Positions 11,311-22,600 of a DNA stretch of 64,000 nt are shown here, piece after piece. Where the stretch lies: contig CM065377.1 of assembly GCA_033060915.1 (NCBI GenBank), positions 32,305,183-32,369,182 on the forward strand, in the 5' to 3' direction. Made by a program: the position numbers and the translations under genes. Positions within the stretch are counted from its first letter, which is position 1. Each line of letters starts with the position of its first letter. The notes beneath the pieces are model-generated. The model ran no database searches. It saw nothing but the letters and a program-made list of their open reading frames with translations, and had not been told where the DNA came from. Source of the DNA: Euryodendron excelsum. Taxonomy: Eukaryota > Streptophyta > Magnoliopsida > Ericales > Pentaphylacaceae.

Positions 11311-12360
11311 ATTTTCTAAGAGCAAATTTGTCCTATTAAAACTTTCATATGACAATGTCAACATTTTTATTTATATTTTGACTAATAATTAATGGAAGGT
11401 ATATTTTGTATTAAAATAAGTGATATACCAATAAGTTTAGAAATTTAAGTAGACATTTTGTAATTGTTAAAAACATGATGAGTGCTAGTGCAATTTCATG
11501 CAAATTATTTTGAAACATTTTGTCGTTTCTCTTTGTAAAATTTAAAATAAAGACTAAAAATGAAAACAAAATTGAAAATATATAGCACACTTTTTTTTCT
11601 AGTTTTTTAAGTAGTTTTCGATTGCAATTTTGAAAACAAATAAAAAAAAATCAAATCTAAAAATTCATTAAATAAAAAAAAATAAATTGAATTCTAAGTA
11701 AAAGAAAAGAAAAGAAAAGAGAAATACTAATTAAAAATGGGTTTTAATAAAAAAAGTCCATCCCTTTCGCCATTTGGGAATCCTAATTTCTCTTTTTATG
11801 CTTTTCTTCTCTTTCCTTTTAAAATATGTTTGCAACTTGGGGCAAAGAAGGGACGGGAAAGGAAAGAGAAAATGAAAGAAAAAGATTTTTCTTTCCCTAT
11901 TTGGTTTTGGAAAGAAAATAAAAGAAAAGTTGAAGAAAAGAAGAGAGAACAAGAGAGAAAGCAATTTGAAATCCCCTCCTCTTTTCTCTCAATTTTCTCT
12001 CCTCATTCCCTCTTAGGTAGAATAAAACAAGGCTCTTCCAAGTTCCAAATAGGCTTCTAGGGTTTTGATCAATTTTCATTGCTGGTTCTCTCACTATTTC
12101 CTTCTCTTTGGCTCATCTTTAATATGAGCTTAAGAAGAAAATCACAAGGATAATGAAAATAGAACAATGAGCTCTGGTTGAAAGTTAACTAGCAGAGAGA
12201 AAACAAAGATGATGGTTAGAGAAAAACTAAACATAAACTCTTCACAACCTCTGTCTATCTCTGAATCATTTCTTATACATATTCAAGGTTCACAACTTGA
12301 TTCCGTTACACAATTGTCGCCAAGGTAACTAAATTCCTATAACCACTTGTTGGCACCCAA
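11311..12360. other. No gene recognised
   Basis: AT-rich on the left, then purine/pyrimidine-biased low-complexity sequence at about 11700-12010 that opens reading frames on both strands with K/E/F-rich translations. I see no domain, splice structure or transposon end that would support a gene. Confidence 0.5.
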
Positions 12361-12369
12361 ATTTTAACC

Positions 12370-12606
12370 CCTGACACATATATCGGTCCTTAAACTGGAG
12401 TCCAAATGACTGCATTCCAGTCAGACTTCGATGACACCTTAAGTCGGAGTCGAAATGACCATATTTCGAATACGATTGGATCCGATGACACCTTAAATTG
12501 GAGTCTAGATGACCACATCTTGGTTAGACTTCGATGACATCGAACTAGAGCCCTAATGACCGCATCCCGGCTTAACTTCGATGACACCTTAAACTAGAGT
12601 CTAGAA
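12370..12606. repeat. Minisatellite-like array, left piece
   Basis: Degenerate direct repeats built on CCTTAAACTGGAGTCCAAAT, TGACTGCAT and CAGACTTCGATGACA, spaced about 57-60 bp. The same motif set recurs at 19239-19619 and 24328-24590, so this is the left piece of one array interrupted by two LTR insertions. No coding role seen. Confidence 0.75.
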
Positions 12607-12779
12607 TGTTGAGTCAAGGTTGATCATTGTTGACTCAAGGTTAATTCCCATGTTGATTTTGATGATAACTAAACCTTGTGTTATGTTACTAATGAATCTA
12701 CTTAGTGTGCAGATTAACAAAGTTCATAGCTTAGACTTAAAGTTGAATCTTAAGTCTAATACATGTCAAGAAGAATGCA

Positions 12780-13060
12780 CAACCGAGCAGACAGTGGCCG
12801 AGCATGACCATGCCAAGCACTGCCGAGCAGAGGGCACGACTGAGCAGACAATGGCCGATCACGACTGAGTAGACCATGGACGACCGTGACCATAACCGAG
12901 CAGACAATGGCCGACCACGACTGAGCAGACCATGGCCGACCGTGACTATGACTGAGCAGACCATAGTTGAGCAAGACCTGCCGAGCACGACCTGCTGAGC
13001 ACGACCTACTGAGCACGACCATGCCGAGCATGATTGAGCTAGCCATACCCCGAGCAGACC
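12780..13060. repeat. CCGAGCAGAC/CGAGCACGACC subrepeats in the Copia LTR
   Basis: Short, degenerate tandem units based on CCGAGCAGACAATGGCCGAC and CTGAGCACGACC repeat about a dozen times. The stretch is GC-rich compared with the rest of the LTR and lies in presumed U3, where such repeats are often enhancers; that role is inference. Confidence 0.75.
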
Positions 13061-13154
13061 TTGTGGGACAGTGCCGATCATTCCCGCTCACCTGCCACGC
13101 TAGTGGGGGCACTGACAACCCAATCATGATAGCGTGCTCGGTCAACTCATTTAC

Positions 13155-13330
13155 ACAGAAGTAAAAAGGTCTAGAGACAAATTGAACAAAGAGGGGACTC
13201 ATGGAAATGAGGTGTCGCCTCTTGTACATAGAAGCAAAAAGGTCTGGAGACAAATTGAACAATGAGGGGACTCATGGAAATGATGTGTCGCCTCTTGAAC
13301 ACAGAAGCAAAAAGCTTGGAGACCAAGTAG
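13155..13330. repeat. 73-bp tandem repeat in the Copia LTR
   Basis: Units beginning AAGCAAAAAGGTCTGGAGAC recur at about 13160, 13233 and 13306, exactly 73 bp apart for the last two, each with GGGGACTCATGGAAATGA and TGTCGCCTCTT. Degenerate copies continue to about 13560. Confidence 0.8.
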
Positions 13331-14270
13331 GCAATGAGTGGACACATTATAATGAAGAGTTGCCTCATGGTGTCAGACGTAAAAAAAGGCTTGAAGTTTA
13401 AATGATCAATGAGTGGACACCTGAAGCAGAAGTGTCGCCTCATGACAGCAGAAGCCTAAGATGAAGAAGACAGATGAACAAGAAGTCGCCTCATCAGTAT
13501 GAAGAGGGGACTCATGAACACAGTGAACATCGTCTGGTAAATGCAGAAGCAGGAAGTGTCGACTCCACAGACCTGAAGCCGACTCCCTCTGTTATAACGG
13601 CTATTTTTCTTAACGTTATAACGGATTGGATGTGCATTAATGATACCCAACCACCTCCAACGGATGGAATCAATGTAAGGGTATATATACTAGCCTCCAA
13701 CTGCATTTATATACAAGAATCAAGAGGAAGAAACAACAAGAGATAAGAACCACAGATCAACTTGATATTCCTGAACATTCTTCCTATTTTATTCTTGTTA
13801 GCTTTGAATGTAAAATCTATTCTTAGTAGAGAGTGAGTTGTATACTTCTATATAATTGTAATTGAAAGTTTAGAGAGTTCTCTTGTGAAAGCAAAATTCT
13901 TGTAAAGTTTGAGTGGAGCTTGGACAAAACTACTTGGGAATTGAAGAGCTCGGAGAGGAGTTCTTTGTAGAGTGAGCTGAGCACTTTGTTAATCAGTAGC
14001 CCATCTTGTAATAGGTGATTACATAGTGGAAGAAGACTTCAAGGAGGCCTTGAGGTGAGGACGTAGACCACGGTTTGTGGTTGAACCTTGGTAAATCTGT
14101 GTCTCTCTTCTATTGGTCTGTTTTCTTTGCTTCTATTGATTACATTGCTTTGCACATAGATTAATCACTGCTATATTGTTTAGATTAATATTAATTAATC
14201 TTAACTTGTATTAATCTTCGAAAGAAACCCAATTCACACCCCCTCTTGGGTTGCCCATTGGACCAACAAT

Positions 14271-14282
14271 TGGTATCAGAGC
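14271..14282 (+). promoter_or_regulatory. Primer-binding site (Met-tRNA)
   Basis: TGGTATCAGAGC, the standard plant Copia primer-binding site, two bases after the LTR end. Confidence 0.9.
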
Positions 14283-14325
14283 TAGTATTCTTGCTATTAA
14301 GGCTTAACATCCTAGGAATAGATCC

Positions 14326-15861
14326 ATGACAACCAATTTCGAAAGCTCTCTTGGTGAGGGTCAATCCACAAATAGACCACCTATGTTTAATGGCACCAAT
14401 TACAATTATTGAAAAAATAGAATGAGAATCTATATCCAATCGGTAGACTATGAACTTTGGAGACTTATTGTAAATGGCCCTAAAAATCCTACTTCCAAAA
14501 TAGAACAAATGGTTGTTCCTAAACCAGAATCTGAATGGGATGAAGATGATTTGAAAATGCTAAAATCAAATGCTAAAGCTATGAATATCCTATATTGTGC
14601 ACTTGATCCCAATGAATTTAATTGTATTTCTACTTGTGATTCAGCTAAGGAAATATGGGATAGATTAGAGGTCACACATGAAGGTACCAATAAAGTTAAA
14701 GAATCTAAAATCAATATATTGGTACATAGCTATGAATTGTTCAAAATGAAACCTAAAGAATTTATCACTGAAATGTTCACTAGGTTCACCGACATTATTA
14801 ATGGCTTAAAATCTCTTGAAAAGGTTCATCCTAATAATGAGCAGGTAAGGCAGATTCTAAGGTCTTTGCCAAAGGCTTGGGAAGCCAAAGTCACAGCAAT
14901 TCAAGAAGCAAAGGACCTCAACACCCTACCATTGGAAGAACTCTTGGGCTTTCTAATGACACATGAGCTTACACAAAAACAACATGCCCAAGAGGATGAA
15001 GAAAAGAAAAAAAGGGTAGTTGCATTCCAATCCACCAGTCAAAATGATGAATCTGAAAGTGAAGAGAATGAGGATGAGATTGCTCTCATCACTAGAAAAT
15101 TTAGGAGATTCATAAAGAAGAAATGGAGAGGTGGAAAGAAGCATGAAGCCAAAGGAGAGCCTAGCAAGGACTCCAACATAACATGCTACGAATGCAAGAA
15201 GCCTGGCCATATGAAGGCAAATTGTCCTCTGCTCAGAAAGAGAGGAAAGAAATATCAAGGGAAGAAGACTATGGCAGTCATGACATGGAGTGATGATGAA
15301 GAATCAAGCTCCAAGAAAGAAACTGAACCACAAGAAGTGGCTAACCTATGTCTCATGGCTCATAAAGATGATAGTGAGGTATTTGATTCATCCCAATTTA
15401 CTTTCAATGAATTACAAGATGCCTTTGATGATTTAATTTGTGAATTCAGAAAATTGGGAATTAAAAATGGACTTCTTAAAAAGATGATTTCTACTCTTAC
15501 TGTTGAAAATGAGAATTTGCAAAAGGAAAATAAAGTTTTGAAAAATGAAGTCTGTGTCTTAAGGGATAGGATTAAGAAAAATTCTTTTCAGAAGGACTTT
15601 TCAAAAGAAAATCAAGTTTTGCTTGAAAAAGTTAAAAGCCTGGAAATAATTCTTCATAGATGTGTAAATGGAAAAGAAAAACTAGATACCATCTTAGGAA
15701 AACAAAATTTTTCTCTTGACAAAGCTGGTCTTGGTTTTAATCCATTTAAAAGGAAGAAATTTTCAAAAGGCAGATTTGGCACTTCAACTGGAAAGACACA
15801 AGTCTCATGTTTTTACTGTCATAAAAAGGGGCACATTGCTAGTAGATGTTTTGCTTTATAA
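14326..15861 (+). pseudogene. Copia gag with one internal stop
   Basis: ATG at 14326 (MTTNFESSLGEG); a TGA at 14410-14412 stands where related gags have Trp, after which the frame is open to the TAA at 15859. The first part is UBN2-like capsid sequence (ILYCALDPNEFNCI, VRQILRSLPKAWEAKV). A basic region follows, then zinc knuckle 1 (CYECKKPGHMKANC, 15184-15225), a long coiled coil (about 15440-15700) and zinc knuckle 2 (CFYCHKKGHIASRC, 15808-15849). The family role is RNA packaging in the virus-like particle. The layout with a late coiled coil and second knuckle resembles Sirevirus gags. The small element at 9480 is a relative of the last third only. Confidence 0.85.
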
Positions 15862-18800
15862 AAATCAAATGCTCCTAGCAATGCATGGGTCTCCAAAAGA
15901 CCATTAAGGACTAACCCCCAAGGACCCAAGATGATTTGGGTACCTAAGGTCAGATAAACCCTTTTGCAGGTTTGCCTTCAAGCCAAATCCAAGAAAGAAC
16001 ATTGGTACTTGGATAGTGGATGCTTAAGGCATATGACGGGAGATGAAGCTCAGTTCACCTCTCTCTCTCTCCAAAGGATGGAGGTCTTGTCACATTTGGT
16101 GACAATAGCAAAGGGAAGATCATCGGTATAGGTAGTATTGGTAAAAATTCCTCTACCTCTATTGAAAATGTATTACTTGTTAAGGGACTCAAACACAATC
16201 TTTTGAGCATTAGTCAATTGTGTGACAAAGGGTGCAAGGTTGTATTTGAATCCGCTAAATGTGATGTAATTAACATTAGTGATAACAAGATAATTCTCAC
16301 TGGGCATAGACAAGGCAATATTTATGTTTTCGATCTTAATGATTTATCTTCATGCAAAATGGAATGTCTTGCTGCTATGAATAGTGATGAAAGTTGGTTG
16401 TGGCATAGGAGACTTGGTCATATTAGTATGAGTATACTTTCAAAAGTCTCTAAAAATGATTTGGTCAAAGGTCTTCCAAAGATAAAATTTGACTAAAACA
16501 AAGTTTGTAATGCTTGTCAATTAGGTAAGCAAACTAGAATTTCTTTCAAATCTTTGAATATGCTCACTACCTCTAGGCCACTTCAACTAATGCATATGGA
16601 TTTATTTGGACCTACTAGGACTCTAAGTCTTGGTGGTAAACAATATGCACTTGTTATTGTTGATAATTATTCTAGATTTACATGGACATTCTTCTTAGCT
16701 CATAAGGATGAGACAATTGTTTTCTTTACAAGATTTTGTAGAAAAGTCCAAAATGAAAAAGAGATTTTAATTACTTCTATTAGAACTGATCATGGAGAGG
16801 AATTCAATTGTAAACTTTTTGAAATGTTTTGTGATGAAAATGGTTTTGATCACAATTTCTCAGCTCCTAGAACACTTCAACAAAATGGGGTTGTTGAAAG
16901 GAAAAACAGAGTTTTAGAAGAAATGGGTAGAACCATGCTTTGTGAAAATGGTTTACCAAAATACTTTTGGGCTGAAGCTGTTAACACAGCTTGTTGTGTT
17001 TTAAATCGAATTTTATTTAGAAAGTTTTTAAACAAAACCCCCTATGAACTTTGGAAAGAAAAGAAACCAAATGTCTCATACTTTAAAGCTTTTGGATGTA
17101 AATGCTTTGTATTGAATAACAATAAAGACAACCTCGGTAAGTTTGATGCTAAATCAGATGAGGGTGTATTTCTTGGCTATTCAACATATAACAAGGCTTA
17201 TAGAGTCTTTAATAAGAGGACTCTAGTTGTTGAAGAATCAGTCCACATCACCTTTGATGAACTTAATCCTTCTTCAAAGAATGTTGCAAGTGATGATGCA
17301 GATGAGCTAGAATCTGGAATGGAAAAGTTGGACATCCAACCAAGCTCAAATGAGGAACTTTAAAAAGAAAGAGATGTACAAGGAGTTCTTACCAGCCAAC
17401 AAGAAATTAATGAAGGACTATCTAAGGAGTGGAAGTTTGTGCATAACCATCCTACGGAACAAATCTTAGGTGATCCTTCACAAGGTGTAAGAACTCGATC
17501 CTCTATCAAAAATATATGTAATCATTTTGCATTCTTATCTCAAATTGAGCCTAAGTGTTTTAATGATGCTGAACATAATGAATTTTAAATAAATGCAATG
17601 CAAGAGGAATTAAATCAATTTGAAAGGAATGAAGTATGACACCTTATTCCTAGACCTAATGATCATCCAGTTATTGGAACTAAATGGGTATTTAGAAATA
17701 AAATGGATGAATCTGGAATTGTAGTGAGGAACAAGGCTAGACTTGTTGCTCAAGGCTACAGTCAGGAGGAAGGCATTGATTTTGATGAAACTTATGCTCC
17801 TGTAGCTAGACTAGAAGCCATTAGATTATTACTTGCATTTGCTTGTTTTAAAGACTTTAAATTATTTCAAATGGATGTGAAAAGTGCTTTTTTAAATGGT
17901 TTTATCACTGAAGAAGTTTTTGTTGAACAACCACCTGGTTTTGAAGATCCAAAACTTCCTGACCATGTTTTTAAACTAACAAAAGCTTTGAATGGTTTGA
18001 AGCAAACTCCAAGGGCTTGGTATGAAAGATTAAGTAAGTTCTTAATTGAAAAAGGTTTTTCTAGAGGAAAAATAGACACAACTCTTTTCATTAAAATAAA
18101 AAATAGTGATATGCTTGTAGTACAAATTTATGTTGATGATATTATATTCGGTGCTACTAATGAATTGCTTTGCAAAGAATTTGCTAAGTGTATGCAGGGA
18201 GAATTCGAGATGAGCATGATGGGAGAGTTCAACTACTTTCTCGGACTTCAAATCAAGCAATCGAAGGAAGGCATCTTCATCAATCAAGCCAAGTACATCA
18301 AGAACTTAGTCAAAAAGTTTGGCATGGAAGATGCAAAACCTATAAGTACTCCAATGAGTACTACAACAAAATTGGATGGCGATGAGAAAGGTAAGTAAGT
18401 AGATACTAAGCTCTATAAAAGCATGATAGGCTCTTTATTGTATTTAACTGCAAGTAGACCTGACATAATGTTTAGTGTTTGCTTATGCGCTCGCTTTCAA
18501 TCTAATCCTAAAGAAACTCATGTGATTGCTGTAAAAAGGATTTTTCGTTATCTAAAGCACACACCAAACCTTGGATTATGGTATCTAAGAAATTCTTGTT
18601 TTAATCTAAATGCTTACACTAACGCTGACTATGCGAGGAGTAGAGTTGATAAGAAAAGTACAAGTGGCTCTTGCCAACTTCTAGGCAATATGATTGTATC
18701 TTGGTTTAGCAAGAAACAAAACTCAGTTGCTTTCTCCATAGCTGAGGCTGAATACGTAGCAACTGGGAGTTGTTGTGCACAAGTGTTGTGGATCAAACAA

Positions 18801-19076
18801 CAATTAGAAGATTATGGAATCTTGTTTGATCATATTCCTATCAAGTGTGATAATACTAGTGCAATAAACTTGACTAAAAATCCTATTCAACACTCTCGCA
18901 CAAAACACATTGAAATCAGATATCACTTTATACGTGATCATGTGCAAAAAGGTGATATAGAACTTGACTTTGTGTGCACTAATATGCAATTAGCTGATAT
19001 CTTTACTAAACCATTAAGTGAAGATCGTTTTTGCATGATTAGAAGAGAACTAGGGATGAGCGATCCTATATGTTAA
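15862..19076 (+). pseudogene. Copia pol: protease, integrase, reverse transcriptase, RNase H
   Basis: Continues in the gag frame. Protease motif LDSG at 16009-16020. A CT-repeat slip near 16060-16071 shifts the frame by one dinucleotide; the rest of pol lies in a single frame. Integrase: GAG-pre block (WLWHRRLGHIS), zinc-finger remnant, then the D-D-35-E triad at Asp 16599, Asp 16788 and Glu 16896. [20 protein letters not shown] at 18129-18140. RNase H and tail: GSLLYLTASRPD, IAEAEYVA, ADIFTKPL. In-frame stops at 16494, 17361, 17586, 17637 and 18396, plus the stops between gag and protease. The order INT before RT identifies Ty1/Copia. All catalytic motifs checked are retained, but the protein cannot be made intact. 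Confidence 0.9.
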
Positions 19077-19238
19077 ACTTGTGTTTGATTTGAGTGAAAA
19101 TTGTATTTTGAATGTTTGAATGTGCTTGTCATTCATATGAAATGCTTTTCTTAAATTCATGAAGCATTATATGATTATATTAAGATGTCTTTTATCACAT
19201 ATATTGAAAAAGATCATTTCATGAAATTCTTATGATTC

Positions 19239-19619
19239 ATCTCCAATCAGCTTAAGCCCGAGTCCAAGAGACTGTATCCTCGTTAGACTCTAATGACATC
19301 ATCATCGAAGATCAATCATCTCCGATCACCTTAAATCGGAGTCCAAGTGATTGCATTCTGGTCAGTCTCTGATGACATCATCACCGGAGATCATTCATCT
19401 CCAATCACTTTAAGCTGGAGCCAAGGCGACCATATCTTGGTCAGACTCCGATGACATCATCCTAGAGATTAGTTATCTCCTATAACCTTAAGCTAGATTC
19501 TAGGTGACTGCATCTCTGTCAGACTCCGATATCATCATCCTAGAGATTAGTTATCTTCGATAACCTTAAGCTGGAATCCAGGCGACTGCATTCTAATTAG
19601 ACTCCGATGGCATCATCTC
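19239..19619. repeat. Minisatellite-like array, middle piece
   Basis: Four to five units of about 79 bp with the order TCTCCGATAACCTTAAGCTG, GAGTCCAGGCGACTGCAT, CAGACTCCGATGACATCATC and GGAGATCAGT. The last five bases (ATCTC, 19615-19619) are the left target duplication of the solo LTR. Confidence 0.8.
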
Positions 19620-22600
19620 TGTTGTGCTCAGATTTTTCACACTCGAGGAATACACACACAAGCGGAAAAAATACTGTACTCTCTCGTTAGAACTCATCCT
19701 CTTAGAAGAATGAGTATGACTAGCTTTGAATTGAAAATTAATTTGAATAAAGGGGTTTTGAAAAACAATTCGGAGTTGCCACCTAACTTGATTAAGGTGA
19801 GTTAGATCACCTAAAAACTAAGCACAATCCGAAGACTACACTTAGGGTTTTTGAAAACAATTTTGAAAATACCTCCTCAAGAGAGGGTGTTTTTAGAAAA
19901 TAGGTTGTTTGGCAACCTTTGGAAAATATTTAAGCCCTTTTTTGAAAATAACTCTGTTTTGGTCTATCAAAAACAGTGATCTAAGTTTGGAGGTTGGTTA
20001 CGTGTAGGGAAGACGCATTAAGCCATCATCCTACCCTGCCCTTGTGATACCTACATGTCTATTCACCCTAGATTCACCTATGAGAGTCTACGATTAACAA
20101 ATGTCCAATTCTATCCACTTTAGAAAATAATTTTTAGAAAGATATGATGCATAATGTGTGATTGCAAGAGAGAGAGTTGGAAAATAGAGTTGGAAATAGA
20201 TTTGAAAAGAAATTAATTTGATTTAAAAAGAAATTTGAAAAGATAGATTTGAAATTGGAAAGTTTTAGAAATTGAAAATAGAGATTTGGAAATAGAAATT
20301 TGGAATTAGAAGTTTGAAATAGATCATGGAATTGGATGTTGGAAAAAGTTGTGGAAATAGAAGTTTTAAAAAGGTGGTGACCACACCCATGAGGGTTGTC
20401 TATGTATCCTTTCTAAGGAATTAGGTCAGTCGTAATTTGGACAAGAGTCCGATTGAAAATAGAAGGTATGATTGGAAGAAAGAGATTTTGATTGGAAAAA
20501 AGATTTGATTTGAACTCAGAATAGAAGATTGGAATTTTGAATTTGAAATTGAAAGGATTAGACTTTCATTTGGAAAGGTAGAACTTGGAAAAAAGATTTG
20601 GACTTGTTTTTGTAAAGATTGAGATTTAGGAAACCTACACTTCGGAAAGATAAGATTTAGGAAGGACTTGAGATTAAGAAAGACTTGACTCGAATATTGG
20701 ACTTGGAAGATTAAGGAAAGATTAAATTTAGGAAAGGTTCGAATTAGGAAAGTTTTATTTTAGGAAAGTTCCGTTTTAGGAAAATTTCATGTTAGGAAAG
20801 TTTTTGATTTAGGAAAGTTTTTAAATTAGGAAAGTTTCGATATTGGAAAGTTTTGAATTAGAAAAGAATCAAGATTAGAAAGTTTTGAAATTGGAATGTT
20901 TTGGAATAGGAAAGTTTTGATTTAGGAAAGAGTTGATTTTGGAAAGATTTGAAATAGGAAAAGTTCAGTTTAACAAAGATTTGGAGTTTGGAAAGTTCGA
21001 AATTAGAAAAGGTTTGAAAGTTTGAGTTTTGGAAATACTTGAAATTAGGAAAGTTTTAAGTTTAAGAAAGATTTGAAGATTTAGATTTGGAAAGTTGAAA
21101 TTTTGAGAGAGACAGAATTAGGAAAGGTTGAGATTAGGAAAGATTTAGAAGTTGAAAGTTGAAAGAAAGATTCAAACGTTCAAGTTTTGGAAACTTAAGG
21201 TTTAGGAAAGTATGAGATTAGGAAGGAGTGGATTAGGAAAGGCTTGGATTTGGAAGGATTGAGATTCCTATTTCCTAAAGCAAAGGATTGGATTTTGTTT
21301 CTAAAATGAAATGATTTGATTTCCTTTCCAAAAACGGAGGATAGGATCTAGTTTCCTAAATGGGGAGATTGGATTTGGTTTCCTAAAGGGAAGATTGGAT
21401 TTGCATGGATTTGGTAAGTGAAGTTTTAGAAACCCTAGATTTGGAAGACTAAAGTTTTGATGTAGAAAATAGATTTTTGGAAACTTATGATTTAGGTGTA
21501 AAAAAGAGATTTTGGAAATCTAGGTTTTGAGGCAAGATTGGAAATCATGTTTTGGGCAAGAAAATTAGGGTCTTTTAATTGTTGGCTCTAGGGCTTAACT
21601 TAGACTCTAAGAAAAGAGATTCTTGGAAAGTGAGTTTTTAGAAAAGGAGATTTTTTGAAGGAAATCCTATAGAGTAGTTTTTTTAGAAAGGGATTTGAAA
21701 AGAGTTTTTGGGAAGGAATTTTGGAAAGTAAAACTTTGAGAGAGTTTTTGAAAAGAGAAGTTTTGGAAGGAGATCTTAAAAAGGAGTTTTTGGAAAGCGA
21801 ATTTTAAAAAGAAAGTTTTTGGAAAAGGGATTTTTAGAAAGAGTTTTTCTAGGAAGGAGACCTGGGGGGCGTTTTTAGAAAGTGGATTTCGAAGAAAGCG
21901 TTTTGGAAAGGAGTTTTTAGAAAAGTAAGTTTCATGAAGGGAAGTTTTAGAAAACAACTTTGGAAAGGAAATTTGAAAAGGAGATTGCAGAGAATTTTTA
22001 GAAAGTGTATTAGAAAAAAAGATTTTTTAGAAAGAAAGATTTGAAAAGAGAGTTTTTAGAATGTTTATAAAAATATCTCACTCTCCTAAAGCAATTTTGA
22101 CCATAAGAGGGTTAAAAGCACCTTAGGATAGTGGTTTTGAAAACAACAATGATTTAAAAATATGGACCATATCGGTCACTTTAAATGTAACACTTTTCTA
22201 AAGCAACCCAAGCCATGGAAAGGCTAGACTCACCTTAGGATTGTGATTTTGAAAACAAGTTTTGAAAAAGAGGATTTTGATGCTAGTTTTGTAAACAATT
22301 TTGATGCAAGTTTTTGAAAATAAGTTTAAAACAAACTTTGGAGGAATGCAATATCATGATATGCACAATGCAAGTTGGGGTCGTGAATATACAAGGTTAA
22401 AGGCTTCACCACATAATCAAGGGGGCTGAACCCACGTGGTCTTCGGTTAGACTAAGAGAAAACCCTCGATACGGTGACCTGCAATAGCCTAATTCTACAC
22501 ATGGATCGGGAAGTCCATTGTTTTAAGCATGCAAGAAAGGGGGGGAAGAAGATGGGGGATTAAAATAGAAGAAAGCCCAAGTGGGTTCAAAGGGAGAAAA

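Larger units (their letters stand above)
12607..14268 (+). repeat. 5' LTR of the Copia element
   Basis: Starts TGTTGAGTCAAGG and ends CCATTGGACCAACA immediately before the PBS. It contains two internal subrepeat arrays (12780-13060 and 13155-13330) and a TATA-like GTATATATAC near 13680. The start is inferred from the TG dinucleotide and the abrupt end of the minisatellite, since there is no second LTR to compare. Confidence 0.7.
12607..19238 (+). mobile_element. Ty1/Copia (Sirevirus-like) element with 5' LTR, lacking a 3' LTR
   Basis: A 1.66-kb 5' LTR, intact PBS, gag, then protease, integrase, RT and RNase H in the order typical of Copia. After the pol stop (19076) about 160 bp of noncoding sequence runs straight into the minisatellite array, with no polypurine tract or second LTR found. 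The right end is therefore approximate. The coding part is well preserved, with a handful of stops and one dinucleotide slip, so it is probably not very old, but it cannot be autonomous as read here. Confidence 0.85.

Noticed and set aside
11737..12060. Overlapping 65-107-residue frames on both strands
   Set aside because: Low-complexity Lys/Glu/Phe-rich translations of purine/pyrimidine-biased DNA; no domain or splice evidence.
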